Shown here in pieces: positions 22,950-35,219 of a stretch of DNA of 64,000 nt. Location: NCBI GenBank assembly GCA_025403435.1, contig CM046348.1, positions 26,409,899 to 26,473,898 on the forward strand. Reading direction: 5' to 3'. Origin of the DNA: Artocarpus heterophyllus. Lineage: Eukaryota > Streptophyta > Magnoliopsida > Rosales > Moraceae. Positions within the stretch are counted from its first letter, which is position 1. Each line of letters opens with the position of its first letter. Under the pieces are notes generated by a model that was not told where the DNA came from, searched no databases, and saw only the letters and a list, made by a program, of their open reading frames with translations. A program made the translations under genes and the position numbers.

Positions 22950-23355
22950 TGTTGGAAAATTCTCCATCAACTGCATTTAGATTGAAGACCCCGAATGAGG
23001 TATGGTTTGTTGCTTCTGGTAATTTTTGTTTTAAGAGAATATTTGGTTGTCCTAAGGATACTAAAGTAAATGACAACAGACTTGAGTAGGACATTTGTTA
23101 ACCTATAGTTTGACCTTGGTAAGAAAGATTTTCATTTGTGGTGTATTGGGCCTATTTCACCATTTGTGATGATTAGTAGATTTGATCAGAGCAATATGTT
23201 AGTTGTAGATAGAGATCATAGTGTTCATGAGCAAGTGGAGTTTGTCTTGTGTGCATGGATCATGACAAGTTTGGTGGCTAAATTGGTGCTTGTTTTAAAG
23301 TTCAAGCATTGCTTGGTTTTGTGTACTTGGTAGCTAATTCACCAAGGTGGAGATT
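22950..23355 (+). pseudogene. Copia remnant: integrase scrap joined to 3' end
   Basis: At about 22962-23090 the plus strand encodes a copia integrase tail (SPSTAFRLKTPNEVW, then RIFGCP). About 250 bp later a PPT (CACCAAGGTGGAGAT) directly precedes an LTR start. RT and RNase H are absent, so a large internal deletion joined the integrase to the 3' end. Confidence 0.65.
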
Positions 23356-23789
23356 TGTTGTTTTTTGGCTGTTTGGTTGTCCCACATCGATTGGAGACAA
23401 TGCTTTTTGTCTCATATGGGCATATATACAATGTCAATTTCCCACATTGGTTATGTATGAAGGCTTGTGTGTTTTGTGGGCTTATAAATAAGAGTTCAAT
23501 TAGTTCTTCTAATCATCAGAAAATTTTGAAACATTTCTTTTATGATTAGTTTCGTCTTTCCTTGGAGAATTTGGGAGTTTCTTTTGTACTATTTAAGATT
23601 GTTAGCAAGACGTTTGGGAACTCGTTTCAAGTAAGTTTCTTTTGTACTATTTAAGATTGTCAGGGTGTATCGGTATTGGGTTCTGAGAGTTGTGTGGTGA
23701 AACCCTTTAGAGGTATTTTTACAAAATGTTTGTTTTGAGCCTATTAGATCTAAACTTGTCTACTTATTAACAATATTACAATACTAACA
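23356..23789 (+). repeat. Copia remnant 3' LTR
   Basis: 434 bp from TGTTGTTTTTTGG to ACTAACA, following a PPT. CTTATAAATAAG near 23480 is a TATA box candidate. A 30-bp phrase, TTTCTTTTGTACTATTTAAG, occurs twice (about 23578 and 23636). No 5' LTR partner was found. Confidence 0.65.
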
Positions 23790-25327
23790 ATATCCCAATG
23801 TTTAATTTTAAAAGCTTAAGCAGTTTTTGGTCATTTTTATTCATTGCCATATTGGTAACATATTCAATGATACACTGACTCTATAAAATTTTCATACAAT
23901 TTTCATATGGAATTATTGTTAGTTAATGTGGGTTGATTTTTTTTTTTGCTTCATTTGTTTAATTACACGCTGACTTCATAATAGTAAGCATTTGTCACAT
24001 TATGCTCCAATTTTTTTGATTCGTAATTACATTATGATGTCTTTGATGGTCATTACCACAACGATATATAAATTACGATAATAAAGTGACAATTATGATA
24101 ATTATTTAAATATATTGTATTTATATATCATTACGATAATGACGATAACCCTATATGTAACACAAATAAATCGCTCATGCTACGTGCTTTGATAATAAAG
24201 AGACAATCACGACAGTTATTCAAATGTATATATCCTTATTTGTTCATTATCTGCTATATATAAACAATTGGAAAATTTTAATCATGTTTCTGCGGAATAT
24301 GTTTGCTTGGCAACAAAAATGATAACAATTTGCTAAAAAAAGGTTCTGTAATATCAAATGTAAACTCAATTTTGTTTAAAACGTTAGTTTCTGTTTTTGG
24401 TTCCAATAATTAGTGTTTTCTATTTCCTTTTTTTTTTTTTTTAATAATGAAGCGTTTCCGAATTAATTCCTAATTGCCCATTTTTGTGTTGTCTTTTTTA
24501 ATCTTCACGGAAGGGTAGTTTTTTTTAAAACAAAAATTAATAATGATACTTTAATGACTGCATAAAAAAGTACACTACTCAAATAAGCTGATTGTTTCCT
24601 TTTGTTTTTCTCTTGTTTTGTCTAATCATTATAATTACCTATTCATTATGAAACATTCGAATTTATTTCATCGATTAAGTTTTAATAAGGAAATTATAGG
24701 GTTGATTCTTTCTTGTTACAATTTAAGGCTATAGTGATCTATACATGCAGTTTTGTAGACAGTTTTGTAATTATATTAGCTTGTGGATAGTTTTAGATTT
24801 AATGTCTTATAATTAGACGCATGTAAAATCACCTAAATTTTTGTTCAAGCTTTTGTAATCTCTTGTTTATAGTGGAATTCTTTGCCGTCTATGTTTGTGG
24901 ACACAACCAAATGCCAAAGCACGGAAATTTTTATATTATTAGATTATGCTTTTATCGTAAATCTAATTTTAGTTTCCACTGTGCACAACTACATACTTCG
25001 AGGGGTGGATTTATCAAATTGATTAAAGTTATATCTTATATTTTTTTCTCAATACAAGTTGATTATCTTTTTTTAATGGCTGATTAATTTCGACAACAGC
25101 TATCTAATCCAATATTATTTAATGTTAATACTGAAAAAGAACCTTACACGTACTTATAGTATATATCATTTACATGCAACAAATGGACTCATTTCATCTT
25201 TTCTACTTCCTTATTTTCGAACATATTTTTGTTTAAAGTTGCAGACATCCAAACCAACTCCCTCGTTTCTTCTACGATCATCAACACTAAAATCCTCTGA
25301 GTTTGGTAATTTGTTCACAGGAAAAAT
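23790..25327. other. AT-rich region upstream of the UGT gene
   Basis: No gene. A possible TATA element, TATAGTATATATC, lies at 25156-25168, about 160 bp before the UGT start codon, and could be its core promoter. No conserved operator was recognised. Confidence 0.45.
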
Positions 25328-26726
25328 ATGGAGGCACATCATTCTTCTCTTCACATTGCAATGTGCCCTTGGTTTGCTCTTGGCCATATTACTCCTTACC
25401 TCCACATGTCCAACAAACTAGCCAGAAAAGGCCACAGAATCTCCTTCTTCGTCCCCAGCAAAACACAAGTGAAACTGCAACAATTCAATCACTTCCCACA
25501 TCTCATTACCTTCGTCCCTCTCACCGTTGCTCCCGTCGATGGCCTCCCATCTGGTGCGGAGACCACTTCTGACGTTCCCTCCCTTTTATTCTCGCTCATC
25601 ATGACATCCATGGACAGAACACAAGATAAGTTTGAAGTCCTTCTCCGTGACCTAAAACCCGACATCATCTTTCTTCGATTTTATGCACTGGATTCCAAAG
25701 TTAGCGCGTCCCTTGGGCATCAAAACTGCATATTTCTCCGTTGGGGGTCCCGTGATGATTGCTTACTGTACTGGCAGGGAACTGGATGGAGTCGAATCAC
25801 TGACCGAGCAAATACTGCTGCAGCCGCCGCCAGGTTTCCCTGATTCGTCATCTATCAAGATGTTGAAACATGAGACGAGATTCTTCGTCGAAAAATCGAA
25901 ACCCAAATCCTATGGGGAGGATGACATTACCATATTTGATCGGTTGTATATTGGTGTAAGAGAATGTGATATTTTTGCATCCAAAGGGTGTAGAGAAATC
26001 GACGGGCCATTTATCGAGTTCATCGAAAGACGGTTTGGGAAGCCTGTTCTCCTTGCAGGGCCAATAATACCAGAGCCTCCGATAACTAGCACTACTTTAG
26101 AAGAGAAATGGGCTACATTTCTGAGTGGGTTTGAGGCTGGCTCAGTTATTTATTGTGGGTTTGGAAGTGAGAGGACACTAAGAAAGGAACAATTCCAAGA
26201 GTTGCTGTTGGGTTTTGAGCTTGCGGGAGTGCCGTTCTTGGCGGCGCTAAAACCACCTAATGGGGCCGTTACGGTCGAAGAAGCGTTGCCTGATGGATTT
26301 AAAGAAAGAGTTGGAGGAAGAGGAGTGGTCAGTGAGGGGTGGATTCAACAGCAGCTCATATTGGAGCACCCATCTGTTGGGTGCTTTGTTACGCATTGCG
26401 GGTATGGTTCTATGATGGAGGGATTGGTGCTAAGCAAATGCCAATTGGTGATGATGCCGAATGAAGGTGATCAGATTTTCAACGCAAGGCTGATTGGGAA
26501 CAGATTGAAGGCTGGAGTTGAAGTGGAGGTAAACGAGGAAAATGGGTTCTTCACTAGAGAGAGTGTTTGCAAAGCTATAAGGACAGTTATGGAAGAAAAC
26601 TACAGCGATGTTGGGAAAGAGGTCAGAGCCAATCGTTCCAAGTTACGTGAGTTGCTTCTTGACAAAAATCTAGAGTCGTCTTATATTGATAATTTGAATC
26701 AGAAGCTCCAAGACTTATTTAGTTAA
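25328..26726 (+). pseudogene. UGT79-like family-1 glycosyltransferase (one frameshift)
   Basis: Single-exon plant UDP-sugar glycosyltransferase, expected to move a sugar from a UDP-sugar onto a small molecule in the cytosol. The ATG at 25328 opens a typical N-terminus, with the catalytic base His20 in WFALGHITPYLH. The PSPG sugar-donor box starts at Trp338 (26340) and includes FVTHCGYGS and, near its end, GDQ. Tyr-Gly in place of the usual Trp-Asn is common in the UGT79/91 group, which often extends flavonoid or anthocyanin glycosides with a second sugar; the substrate cannot be named. One extra T in the run 25670-25672 shifts the frame two codons before the conserved Asp of the His-Asp dyad, so the first frame stops at 25843 while the second runs on to 26726. 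Both parts together would span about 465 codons, normal for the family. Everything else is intact, so recent inactivation or an assembly error are equally possible. Confidence 0.88.
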
Positions 26727-26819
26727 TTATAGAGAATATTGAGTTTCTGGGTTCTTGTTGGATTATTGGACGTGATGAACTGAAGAATACATGTAATATT
26801 CTCTTCTTGAATTGATTCT

Positions 26820-26825
26820 AATAAA
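26820..26825 (+). terminator. Poly(A) signal of the UGT gene
   Basis: AATAAA lies 94 bp after the stop codon in a T-rich 3' flank, a normal position for a plant polyadenylation signal. Confidence 0.6.
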
Positions 26826-26839
26826 TTCTATTCAGGTTG

Positions 26840-28190
26840 TTTCTTTCTCAACATTCGAAAACAATAATTAGAATCTCATTTTATATACCTACACTTATCA
26901 AACTGTTGATGCCATTCATCTAGGTATCGTTACAAATTCATTTCAAACAATTAAAATAAATTTGCCATTTTTTTTATATATATATATGTAGGCATTGTCT
27001 CTAATAGTTTATATTGCCAGAACTAGTAGATATACGTTCAATCCGTGATGCATATCTCTTCTTTATGCTTCTGAGATTACCATTTTGAAAGAAAACTCAT
27101 TTATTGGGGAAATAGGGTTGGCACTTCAATTGATAATGTGAAGTTCAAACACTAATGATACTTGTATTGCTTGAGTTTATCATTAATCTTTTCAAGGATA
27201 AAAAAAAAGGATTGAAATGGTGAGAGGGGCAATTAGTGCAACGCAATTGAAACAGCCTTTAAAAGGGATAATGAAAGCTCTTTTTTTCTTTTTTGGAAAG
27301 TTTTTAGAACCAGCCTTTAAAAGGGATAATGATTTTCTTGTTCTTTCTTTTTTTCCCCTTTAAAAGTGATATCGATGATGATTTTCTTCCTATTTTTCTT
27401 ATTTTTAAATCAAGGTTTTAAATATTTAATGAGGGTCCATTAATGTTTTTTGCACAATATAAATTTGAGGCTTATTATAAAAAAAATAAATTTTATATAG
27501 TAATTATTTAATGCTTTCAAATAATTAATGGGTGCTTCTATTCACATGACCTCCTCACTTGACTATTTACACCTCTTTAAAAATAAATTTTCATATTACA
27601 AAAAATTCTTTTAATAAAATGACAAAAAGAATAATTATAATTGACCTAATTACTTAATTAGAATCTCTTTTTAATAAATAAAAACTAATGATACATCTTT
27701 TTTTCTATCCACACACCTACATTAGTAAGAAAAATGTTAAGATTCTTTTGATTAGTTACAGAAATTATAAATTATTGGGGTTTCTGCTAGGAAGCCTTTT
27801 TCTCCCCCATTCAGAGATAAAAACAATTAATGAAAGCACTTGTTTCTGGAAAGTTTTTGGAACCAGCCTTTAAAAGGGATGATGTTCCACTTCTTCTTTC
27901 TTTTTTTTTTCTTCCAATTCTTGAGGGTTGATGATCCATTAATTGCAGAATTAGAAGAATTATCCTCAAATTAAAAACTAACCTGATGAGCTCTCCAATT
28001 TTTAAATCAAGATTTTAAATATTTAATGAGGATCTATTAATGTTTGTTTCACAATATAAATTTGATGCTTACTATAAAAAACCAATTTATATGTAGTAAT
28101 TATTTAATGCTTTCAAATAATTAATTAGAAAAGTGCAGCTTCACCAAATGAAGTCTTTGTGTAATTACTTATTTTTTTTTTTCAATGGGA
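26840..28190. repeat. Intergenic region with 0.25-kb direct repeat
   Basis: About 27290-27535 and 27848-28130 are diverged copies sharing GGAAAGTTTTTGGAACCAGC-type and AATATTTAATGAGG phrases, with one extra short copy of CAGCCTTTAAAAGGGATAAT at about 27247. It is very AT-rich, has a short (TA)n at 26976, and contains no gene. Confidence 0.7.
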
Positions 28191-29242
28191 AATTTCATTC
28201 ATACTAAAACAATACGAGAAAATTCAGAAAATGTAAACAACACTGCAATACAAGGCATAACTCTTAATAGAGATCGGTTCCACTTATATAATCTCACAAT
28301 GCTTAATGAATAAGACGTATGCAAGAGGCTTGAAGACAGAAAGTGCCTTGTCTTTAGGAATAAGCTCACATGAAGATCTTTTTAATAAGAAGCCTACAAT
28401 TAATGCAAGCATCAGATTGACTGAGAGCCATGATGTTGTAGCACAAGCGTTGTTTGAAAATAGAATAAATGTACCGGTTAAACTAACAATGGTCCAGGAC
28501 CTCAAATAATAACCTATGGTTCTACAAATGCTTCGCTATCCTGAAGCTAACCTAAAAAGAAAAACGAGGATGAGCATAGAGTACCTAGTAGAAAACTCAT
28601 ACTTATTTTTCCGTTTTCTAACTATAGTGTGCTGAAAATCTACAAAGTTAACAGCCAAACTCCCAAAACCAATATAAATTTATAGCCACCAATAATTTTT
28701 TTTTAATCAAATAGAACATCAAAACCACTTGCATTATAATCTATTAATCATACTCTGAGCTGTTAGTGATGAAGGACGAGAACAATATGGGTTACAATGT
28801 TTGTTGCGTCCTAACAAGCACTCTGTGGAATATTCCTTTTTTTTTTGAAAAATGAATATACCATTTGCCTCTATAGTATTGCCCAATAGATTCATTCTCA
28901 ACATAATATTCCATCTGACGGTAGTGTCCTTGATACACTATTTCATCAACCACTACTATTCCCTAACGTACTATTCCATCAACTGGCATTAGTCCCAATA
29001 TAATATTTCTCGAGGAACTTATCAAATGACTGTAAAATAGTTGGACAGCTCTATGTAAGGTCATATTTTGTAATATTAAAAATGGGCAACCTATCAACTT
29101 ACACCCAAAGAACCCTCAAAGGTCATTCTAACCGCTATGGCTGGTGTTGATGAAAATCCGACAACTTATTTGCTTGTTTTTCTTAAAAATAAAAATTTAA
29201 ATATGCAAGAAAACAATTCACAAATATATTTTTGGCATGCCA
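28150..29242. other. Intergenic stretch, possible non-LTR remnant
   Basis: A T-run at about 28171-28181 followed by CAATGGGAAATTTCATTCAT could be the inverted poly(A) end of a non-LTR retrotransposon. A 67-codon open frame at 28306-28509 matches no family I recognise. Around 28900-29000 the word ACTATTCCATCAAC and variants repeat loosely. Confidence 0.4.
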
Positions 29243-29999
29243 TGTTGGAGAGATTGTAATATGTCTCTTTAACATGTTTAAGATCAAAGATCACAAGGAT
29301 ATAAGTTAGAAAACACATTTTTAATGTATTTAGATTCAACTCGGAGCATCGTAGTGCTCAAAACCAGGGCCACGACAATCATTTGAAAAGGCGCTGGTGC
29401 CGCACCCAAAGACAAGGCCGCGGCGCCCACCGCTGTAGCATGTGCAAAATTTACACAATGAGCATAGCAACGTGGCGTCATAAAGTTGGCATCGTGGCAC
29501 TCTTCTGTGCTGATTTACATTGAAAAATTGATTTTTAACATGTTCCGAACCAGTGTATTCGTTGGTTGTGTGCTTTCATGCAAATCTGAACATTAATTAG
29601 CAATAGACATATCTATTATAATAGATGTATTGAGACATGAATAGACACCTTTATGAGTGAAAAGATACCTTTACATTTGATGAGGTACCTTTGTGTAAAG
29701 GGTGTATGGATTGGTTTGGTTTTGACCATTCTTCAAATGACACTCTTGCCTTTTTATAAACTCTAGAGTTATTGTAGAATTCATATCTTGTTCTAGAATA
29801 TCATATTTGTTGTTGAATATAGTATTCAAATGTTTGTTGTTTCTTGGAGGTAATTTGCTACAAAAACTCTCTAGCAAACTTGAATAAGTGAGGGCAAATA
29901 AAACCTTTAAGAAAAGTGTTCACACACATGCAAAGACATTTGTATTTTCCAAAATTTCTTAGCCTCTATTCTCTCCTTACATATCAAAATGCTCCAGCA
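29243..29999 (+). repeat. Element C 5' LTR
   Basis: It begins TGTTGGAGAGATTG and ends GCTCCAGCA, and aligns with 34410-35219. A GC-rich block at 29343-29485 has repeated GGCGC/GGTGCC words. A short open frame (29916-30221) straddles the LTR end and the start of gag. Confidence 0.88.
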
Positions 30000-30039
30000 A
30001 TTTTAAAGGTTTTATTCTACTGCGATAGAGGGAATTTAT

Positions 30040-30960
30040 TCTTCATACTCAATGTGCTCAAGATCGCTTATGTGCTTGATTCGAAGACGGAGCCACTTCC
30101 GGAGCCAAAGGAGGATGATTCTGATGCCGTCAAAGCCACTAGAAAAAAGAAGGAAGACGATGAAGTCATGTGTTGTGGACATATTCTCAACACTCTCTCC
30201 AATCATCTCTATGGTCTCTAGCACAACATGAAGTCCTTGGTGGAGATATGGAACATTCTTGAATACAATTACAAGGCAAAAAAGGAAGGTATGAATAAAT
30301 TCCTTATTCTTAAATGTTTCAAATTTTCTATGTTTGACTCCAAGTCCGTTCTGGGCCAATACATGAATTGCAAGTCATTGTTAAAAAACTCAAAGAGTTA
30401 AAGGTTGAGATTTCTGAATCACTTCTAGTGGGGGCTACTATTACTAAATTACCTCAATCTTGGAATGGTTATAGAAAGAAATTCATCCATAGGCGGGATG
30501 ACGTAACTATGGAGGTGTTGCAAAAGCACTTGAGGATCAAAGAGGAGACCAAGCCTCGTAACCCAAGGGAAAACCTTTGGACTTAATATGGCTGAAATTA
30601 TTAAATTTCAAAAGAACTTCAAGTATAACATTGACAAGAAGTGCAAAAGATCAAGTAATGGCCCGAAAAGTTTACTAGAAGTTGTTTCTTTTGGGGGAAA
30701 AAGGGCCATAGACAAAGTGAATGTAGGTACAAGAAGAAATAAGAGGAAGTGAACTCTAACAAAGCCAATGTTGAAGAAAAATCCGAAGAGATTTGTGCTA
30801 TAGTCTTGGGGATGCAAATTGGCGTAATTACAAAGACTAACATGACTGCAACAAAGTCCTGCAATTTGTAGCTTGATTTTGGTGCCACCATTCATATTTG
30901 CAATGACAAGAGCATGTTCTTGTCATATACAATGGAAAAAGAAGGACAAACTATTCTCAT
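30040..30960 (+). pseudogene. Element C gag and protease remnants
   Basis: The open piece 30368-30586 reads like the copia Gag UBN2 core (LPQSWNGYRKKF). A degraded zinc knuckle follows near 30690. The protease site at about 30874-30890 reads D-F-G-A-T where active copies have D-S-G-A, so the catalytic neighbour Ser is changed. Several stops separate the pieces. Confidence 0.8.
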
Positions 30961-32330
30961 GGGGACCATGACACGATGGCTGGGAAAAAAATGGTAGAGA
31001 TAAACTTTACTTCTAAGAAAAAAGTTACTTTGAACAATGTCTTCCATGTTCCCAATATTAGAAAGAATCTTGTACTTGCTTCTATTATGTGTAAGAATGG
31101 TCTTAAGATTGTACTTGAGGGCAATACTTGTATTGTATCTAAGAATGGGTCATTTGTGGAAAAGAGATATTCTTGTGATGGCATGTACAAATTTAGTATC
31201 AATAATAATAAAGTGATGAATTCTAATTATATTATTGTCTTTTAATATTTGGCATGCTCGCTTAGCACACTTAAATTTTAGATCTTTGAAATACATGTCT
31301 AAACATGGTTTGATTAATTGCAAAGATAATAAACATGATAAGTGTGAGATATGCATACAAGCAAAATTAAAAAAGAAGCCCTCCCCTAAAGTTGAAAGAA
31401 ATACTCAAATATTGGTTTGATTCATGCCGATATTTATGAGTATAATGGAATTTTAACAAGAAGAGAAGGAATTTACTTTATCACTTTCATTGATGATTGT
31501 TCTAGATATACATATGTGTACTTAATTAGAACAAAAGATGAAGCCTTAGATAAATTCAAACTTTTCAAGGTTGAAGTTAAGAATCAAAAAGATAAGAAAA
31601 TCAAAATGGTTCGAAGTGATAGAAGTGATGAATACTTTTCTAATTAGTTTGATGCCTTTTGTTAAGAGCATGGTATTATTCACTAAAAGTCGCCCTTTTT
31701 ACTCCTCAACAAAATGGTTTAGCTAAAAGAAAGAATAGGATTTTTACTGACATGATTACTTTATGCTTCTTAATGTTAAATTGCCTAATAACTTATGGGG
31801 GGAAGCTTTACTTACTGCATGTCATGTCCATAATAGGATAACATCTACAAAAACACAAGTCTATCTATATGAAACATGAAAGAGAATGAAGCCAAGCTTG
31901 ATGTCTTTAAGGGTGTGGGGTTGCTTAGCTTTTGATAGAGTGCATGACCCTAGAACATCAAAGTTAGGTGCAAGAGGTCTTAAATGTGTTTTTTAGGGTA
32001 TGCTAAAAATTCCAAAGCAAATAGATTTTTGAATCTAGATTCTAATGTGATAGTGGAATCAAGAGATGTTGAATTTATTGAAAATAAATTTATTGTTGAT
32101 TCTACAATTGAATTGGAATTTGATGTTGTCAACCATGTGACTATACTCCCGATGCCTCCACTCATAAAAAGAAAGAGTCAATGACATCTTTCAAATTGAG
32201 GAGAAGTCAATGTGAAAGAAAAGAAAAGAGTCTAGCATCAGATTTGTTTTATCTCAAGCTTTGACTTTCTTGGTTGAAGGAGATAGAAATGGTGTACTTA
32301 ACAAAATACCATTGTTGCTACATGTTGAAA
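30961..32330 (+). pseudogene. Element C integrase remnants
   Basis: The zinc-binding pre-integrase part is at 31235-31420 (WHARLAHLNF, then CEICIQAK). The core starts at 31417 (ITFIDDCSRYTYVY), with the second Asp region at about 31610-31640 (MVRSDRSDEY). TPQQNGLAKRKNRIF at about 31690-31740 carries Lys in place of the catalytic Glu usually seen before the Arg. Further frames to 32184 are the integrase C-terminal region. Confidence 0.82.
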
Positions 32331-32339
32331 AAGATCCAA

Positions 32340-33870
32340 AGATATTTAGTAAAGCCGTGTCATCTAGAGATGCCTCTTTTTAGAGAGAGGCTATAAATGA
32401 TGAAATGGATTCAATAATGTTTAATAGAACTTGGGTTTCGGTTGATCTCCCTCCGAGATTGAAATTGATAAGGAACAAATAGGTGTTTAGAAGAAAGTAC
32501 AACACCGATGGGTCTATATAAATATTCAAGACTAGATTGGTAGCCAAAGGCTTTAAACAAAAGTGTGATACAAACTACTTTGATACATATGCTCTGGTAG
32601 TTAACATCTATCAGAGTGTTATTTGCAATTATTTTGATATATAATTTGCATGTGCACCAAATGGATGCAAAGAAAGCTTTTTCTAAATGGTGATCTTCAG
32701 GAGGAAATCTATATAGAACAACCTAAAGGTTTCATATTGCTTGGAAATGAGAATAAGGTTTGCAAGTTAGTCAAGTCACTTTATGGATTAAAGCAAGCAC
32801 CAAAACAATAGCATGAGAAATTTGATTTGGTGATAATGTCTCATGGTTTTAAGCATAACAATGTGGATAAATATGTTTATTCTAGATTCACAAATGATTT
32901 TGGTGTGATGATATGTTTTTATATTGATGAATTGCTTATCTTTGGAACAAACATACAAGGAGTGAATGATACTAAGAAGTATCTAACTTCACAATTTAAG
33001 ATGAAGGATCTTGGTGAAGTAGATACTATCTTAGGTGTAAAAGTAAGGAAGCACAGTAGGGGTTACTCGTTATGTCAGTCTCATTATATTGAGAAAGTGC
33101 TTCTTAAATCCAATCATTTGAAGTTTAAAGAAGTGAACACCCAATAAGATTCTAGTATTAAATTACTAGAAAATGTTGGTCGAATGGCAGCACAGCTTGA
33201 GTATGCCAGTGAGATTTGTAGCTTAATGTATGCTACGCATTGTACAAGGCTAGACATTGCTTTTGCAATGTACAAAACGTCAAGATATATGAGTAACCCA
33301 AGTATAGAACATTGGAATACAATTTTTAGCATACTTAGTTATCTCAAAAGGACCATTAATTTGGGTTTGTTTTATAATGATTATCCCGTGATACCAGAAG
33401 GGTACATGGATGTTAGTTGGATAACCAATGCAAGTGATAATAAATCCACATTGGTTGGACTTTCACAAATTGCAAGAGGAGTCATGTCATGGGCTTCTAA
33501 GGAACAAACATGTATAACTCATTCAACGATGAAAAGTGAGCTTATAGCACTTGGCCCTGTAGGCAAAGAAGCAAAATGGCTAAGAAATTTATTGTTTGAT
33601 ATAAAGTTGTGGCCACAACTGTTGCCAGCCATTTCTTTGTACTGTGATGATGAAGTTACATTGTGTGGAGCTTAAAACAAAGTGTATAATAGAAAGTCTA
33701 GACATATTAGCTTGAGACATGAATATATAAAACAACTAATGATCGATGGTATTATTAGTGTTGTATATGTTAGGTCAAATAAGAACCTAGCAGATCTTTT
33801 GACAAAAGGCCTTTTGAAAGACTTAGTCAAGAACACATCTAGTGGAACATGACTAAAACCTTTAATGTAA
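32340..33870 (+). pseudogene. Element C RT and RNase H
   Basis: RT begins near 32380 (EMDSIMFNRTW) and has stops. The catalytic motif at 32920-32931 is Y-I-D-E instead of Y-V-D-D. Open pieces are 32827-33147 and 33184-33675, the second covering RNase H with D-V-S-W and S-E-L-I-A-L motifs. The C-terminus (NLADLLTKGL) is at about 33785-33815. The enzyme would be inactive. Confidence 0.86.
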
Positions 33871-34396
33871 GAGTCACTAGTGATGGTAACTGAACTGTGC
33901 AATAGTTATATTGCTATTTCATAGTTAAATGTGGTAAGAACATGTTGCCATTATATGACCGGTATGCACCGAAAAATTTATTTGTCCCTTCCAAGATGTT
34001 CGGTGTAAGTAGCTAAGTGATTGAGGTTGAGTATTTACTCTTAACAAAGTTCAAGTCTTAAAATTGCTAGAGACATGATTTGAAACTTTATATAAGTAAA
34101 CATAAGGAATGGTGCTGCTTCTAACAAGACCGTGGTATAGTCTTGTAAATGTTTATGAATCGAAGATAGTGCATAAGGCCAAAATAGTGCAAAAATAATT
34201 AGAACATAATTTGAATTCCAGGATATCTTATATGTGACATATTTCTGGTATTTGCTTAAAAGACAAAGTTCAATTTTAAAGTACGCTATTGTCTTATGAA
34301 CACTTCAAAACATATCCACTAATTGAAGATTAAAATCAAAAGATCATTTCTTGTATGTATGAGTTTATCATTGTTAAATTTAGAGAAACATTACAA

Positions 34397-34409
34397 TCTA
34401 GTGGGGGAT
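34397..34409 (+). promoter_or_regulatory. Element C polypurine tract
   Basis: CTAGTGGGGGAT lies immediately before the 3' LTR TGTTAG. Confidence 0.8.
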
Positions 34410-35219
34410 TGTTAGATAGATTATAATATATTTTTCTAACATGTTTAAGATCAAAGATTACATAGTTATAAGTTAGAAAACACATTTTTAATGTGTTTAA
34501 ATTCATCTCGGAGCACCGCGAGATCCATATTGGAGGTCGTGGTGCTAGATGTACAAAATAGCCCAAAATAGGATAGGGCGTTGGGGCTGCGGCGCCCAAT
34601 TTGAAAAGGCCCTGGTGTTGTGGCACCCAAAGCAAGGTCACGGTGCCTGCTACTATAACATACGCAAAATTTGCACAATGAGCATAGTGCCATGGTGCCA
34701 AAAAGTTAGCGCTGTGGTATTCTCTCATGCTGATTTACATTGAAAAATATGTCTTTGGACTTGTTTCGAGCCAATGTATTCGTTGGTTGTATGCTTTTAA
34801 ACAAGTCTAAATATCAATTAGCAACGAACACATCTGTTGTAATAGATGTATTGAGACACGAATAGACACTTTTATGAGTGAGGAGATACCTTTATATTTA
34901 ATAGTGCCTTTGTGTAAAGGTTGTAGGGATTGGTTCGACTGCGACTATTTTTCAAATGAAACCCCTTTTCTTTTTATAAACTCCAGTGTTATTATAGAAT
35001 TCATTTCTTATTATAGAACACTATATTATTGCTAAATATAGTGTTCAAATGTTTGTTTTATCTTAGGGGTAATTTGCCATAAAAACTCTCTAGCAAACTT
35101 AAATAAGTGAGGGGCAAATAAATCGTTTAAGGAAAGTGTTCATACATGCCTCAAACATATTTCCATTTTCTAAAATTTTTATCCTCCATTCTCTCCTTAC
35201 ACAACAAAATACTCCAACA
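34410..35219 (+). repeat. Element C 3' LTR
   Basis: It starts TGTTAGATAGATT and ends ACTCCAACA. It is about 50 bp longer than the 5' copy, mostly in the GC-rich repeat block at 34510-34720. Confidence 0.88.

Larger units (their letters stand above)
29243..35219 (+). mobile_element. Ty1/copia element C, both LTRs, decayed
   Basis: Order: 5' LTR 29243-29999, gag, protease, integrase, RT, RNase H, PPT, 3' LTR 34410-35219. Integrase before RT is diagnostic of copia. The LTRs are clearly diverged (757 against 810 bp), and stops are frequent throughout, so this is an old insertion. The usual tRNA-Met primer site is not recognisable after the 5' LTR. The flanks TGCCA and TATTA do not match, so the TSD has decayed or one end has been rearranged. 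Confidence 0.9.

Noticed and set aside
25660..25690. An intron to rescue the UGT frame
   Set aside because: No GT-AG pair fits around the shift, and codons are contiguous on both sides apart from one base.
28284..28509. Overlapping small frames on both strands
   Set aside because: No recognisable domain on either strand and no promoter or polyadenylation context.
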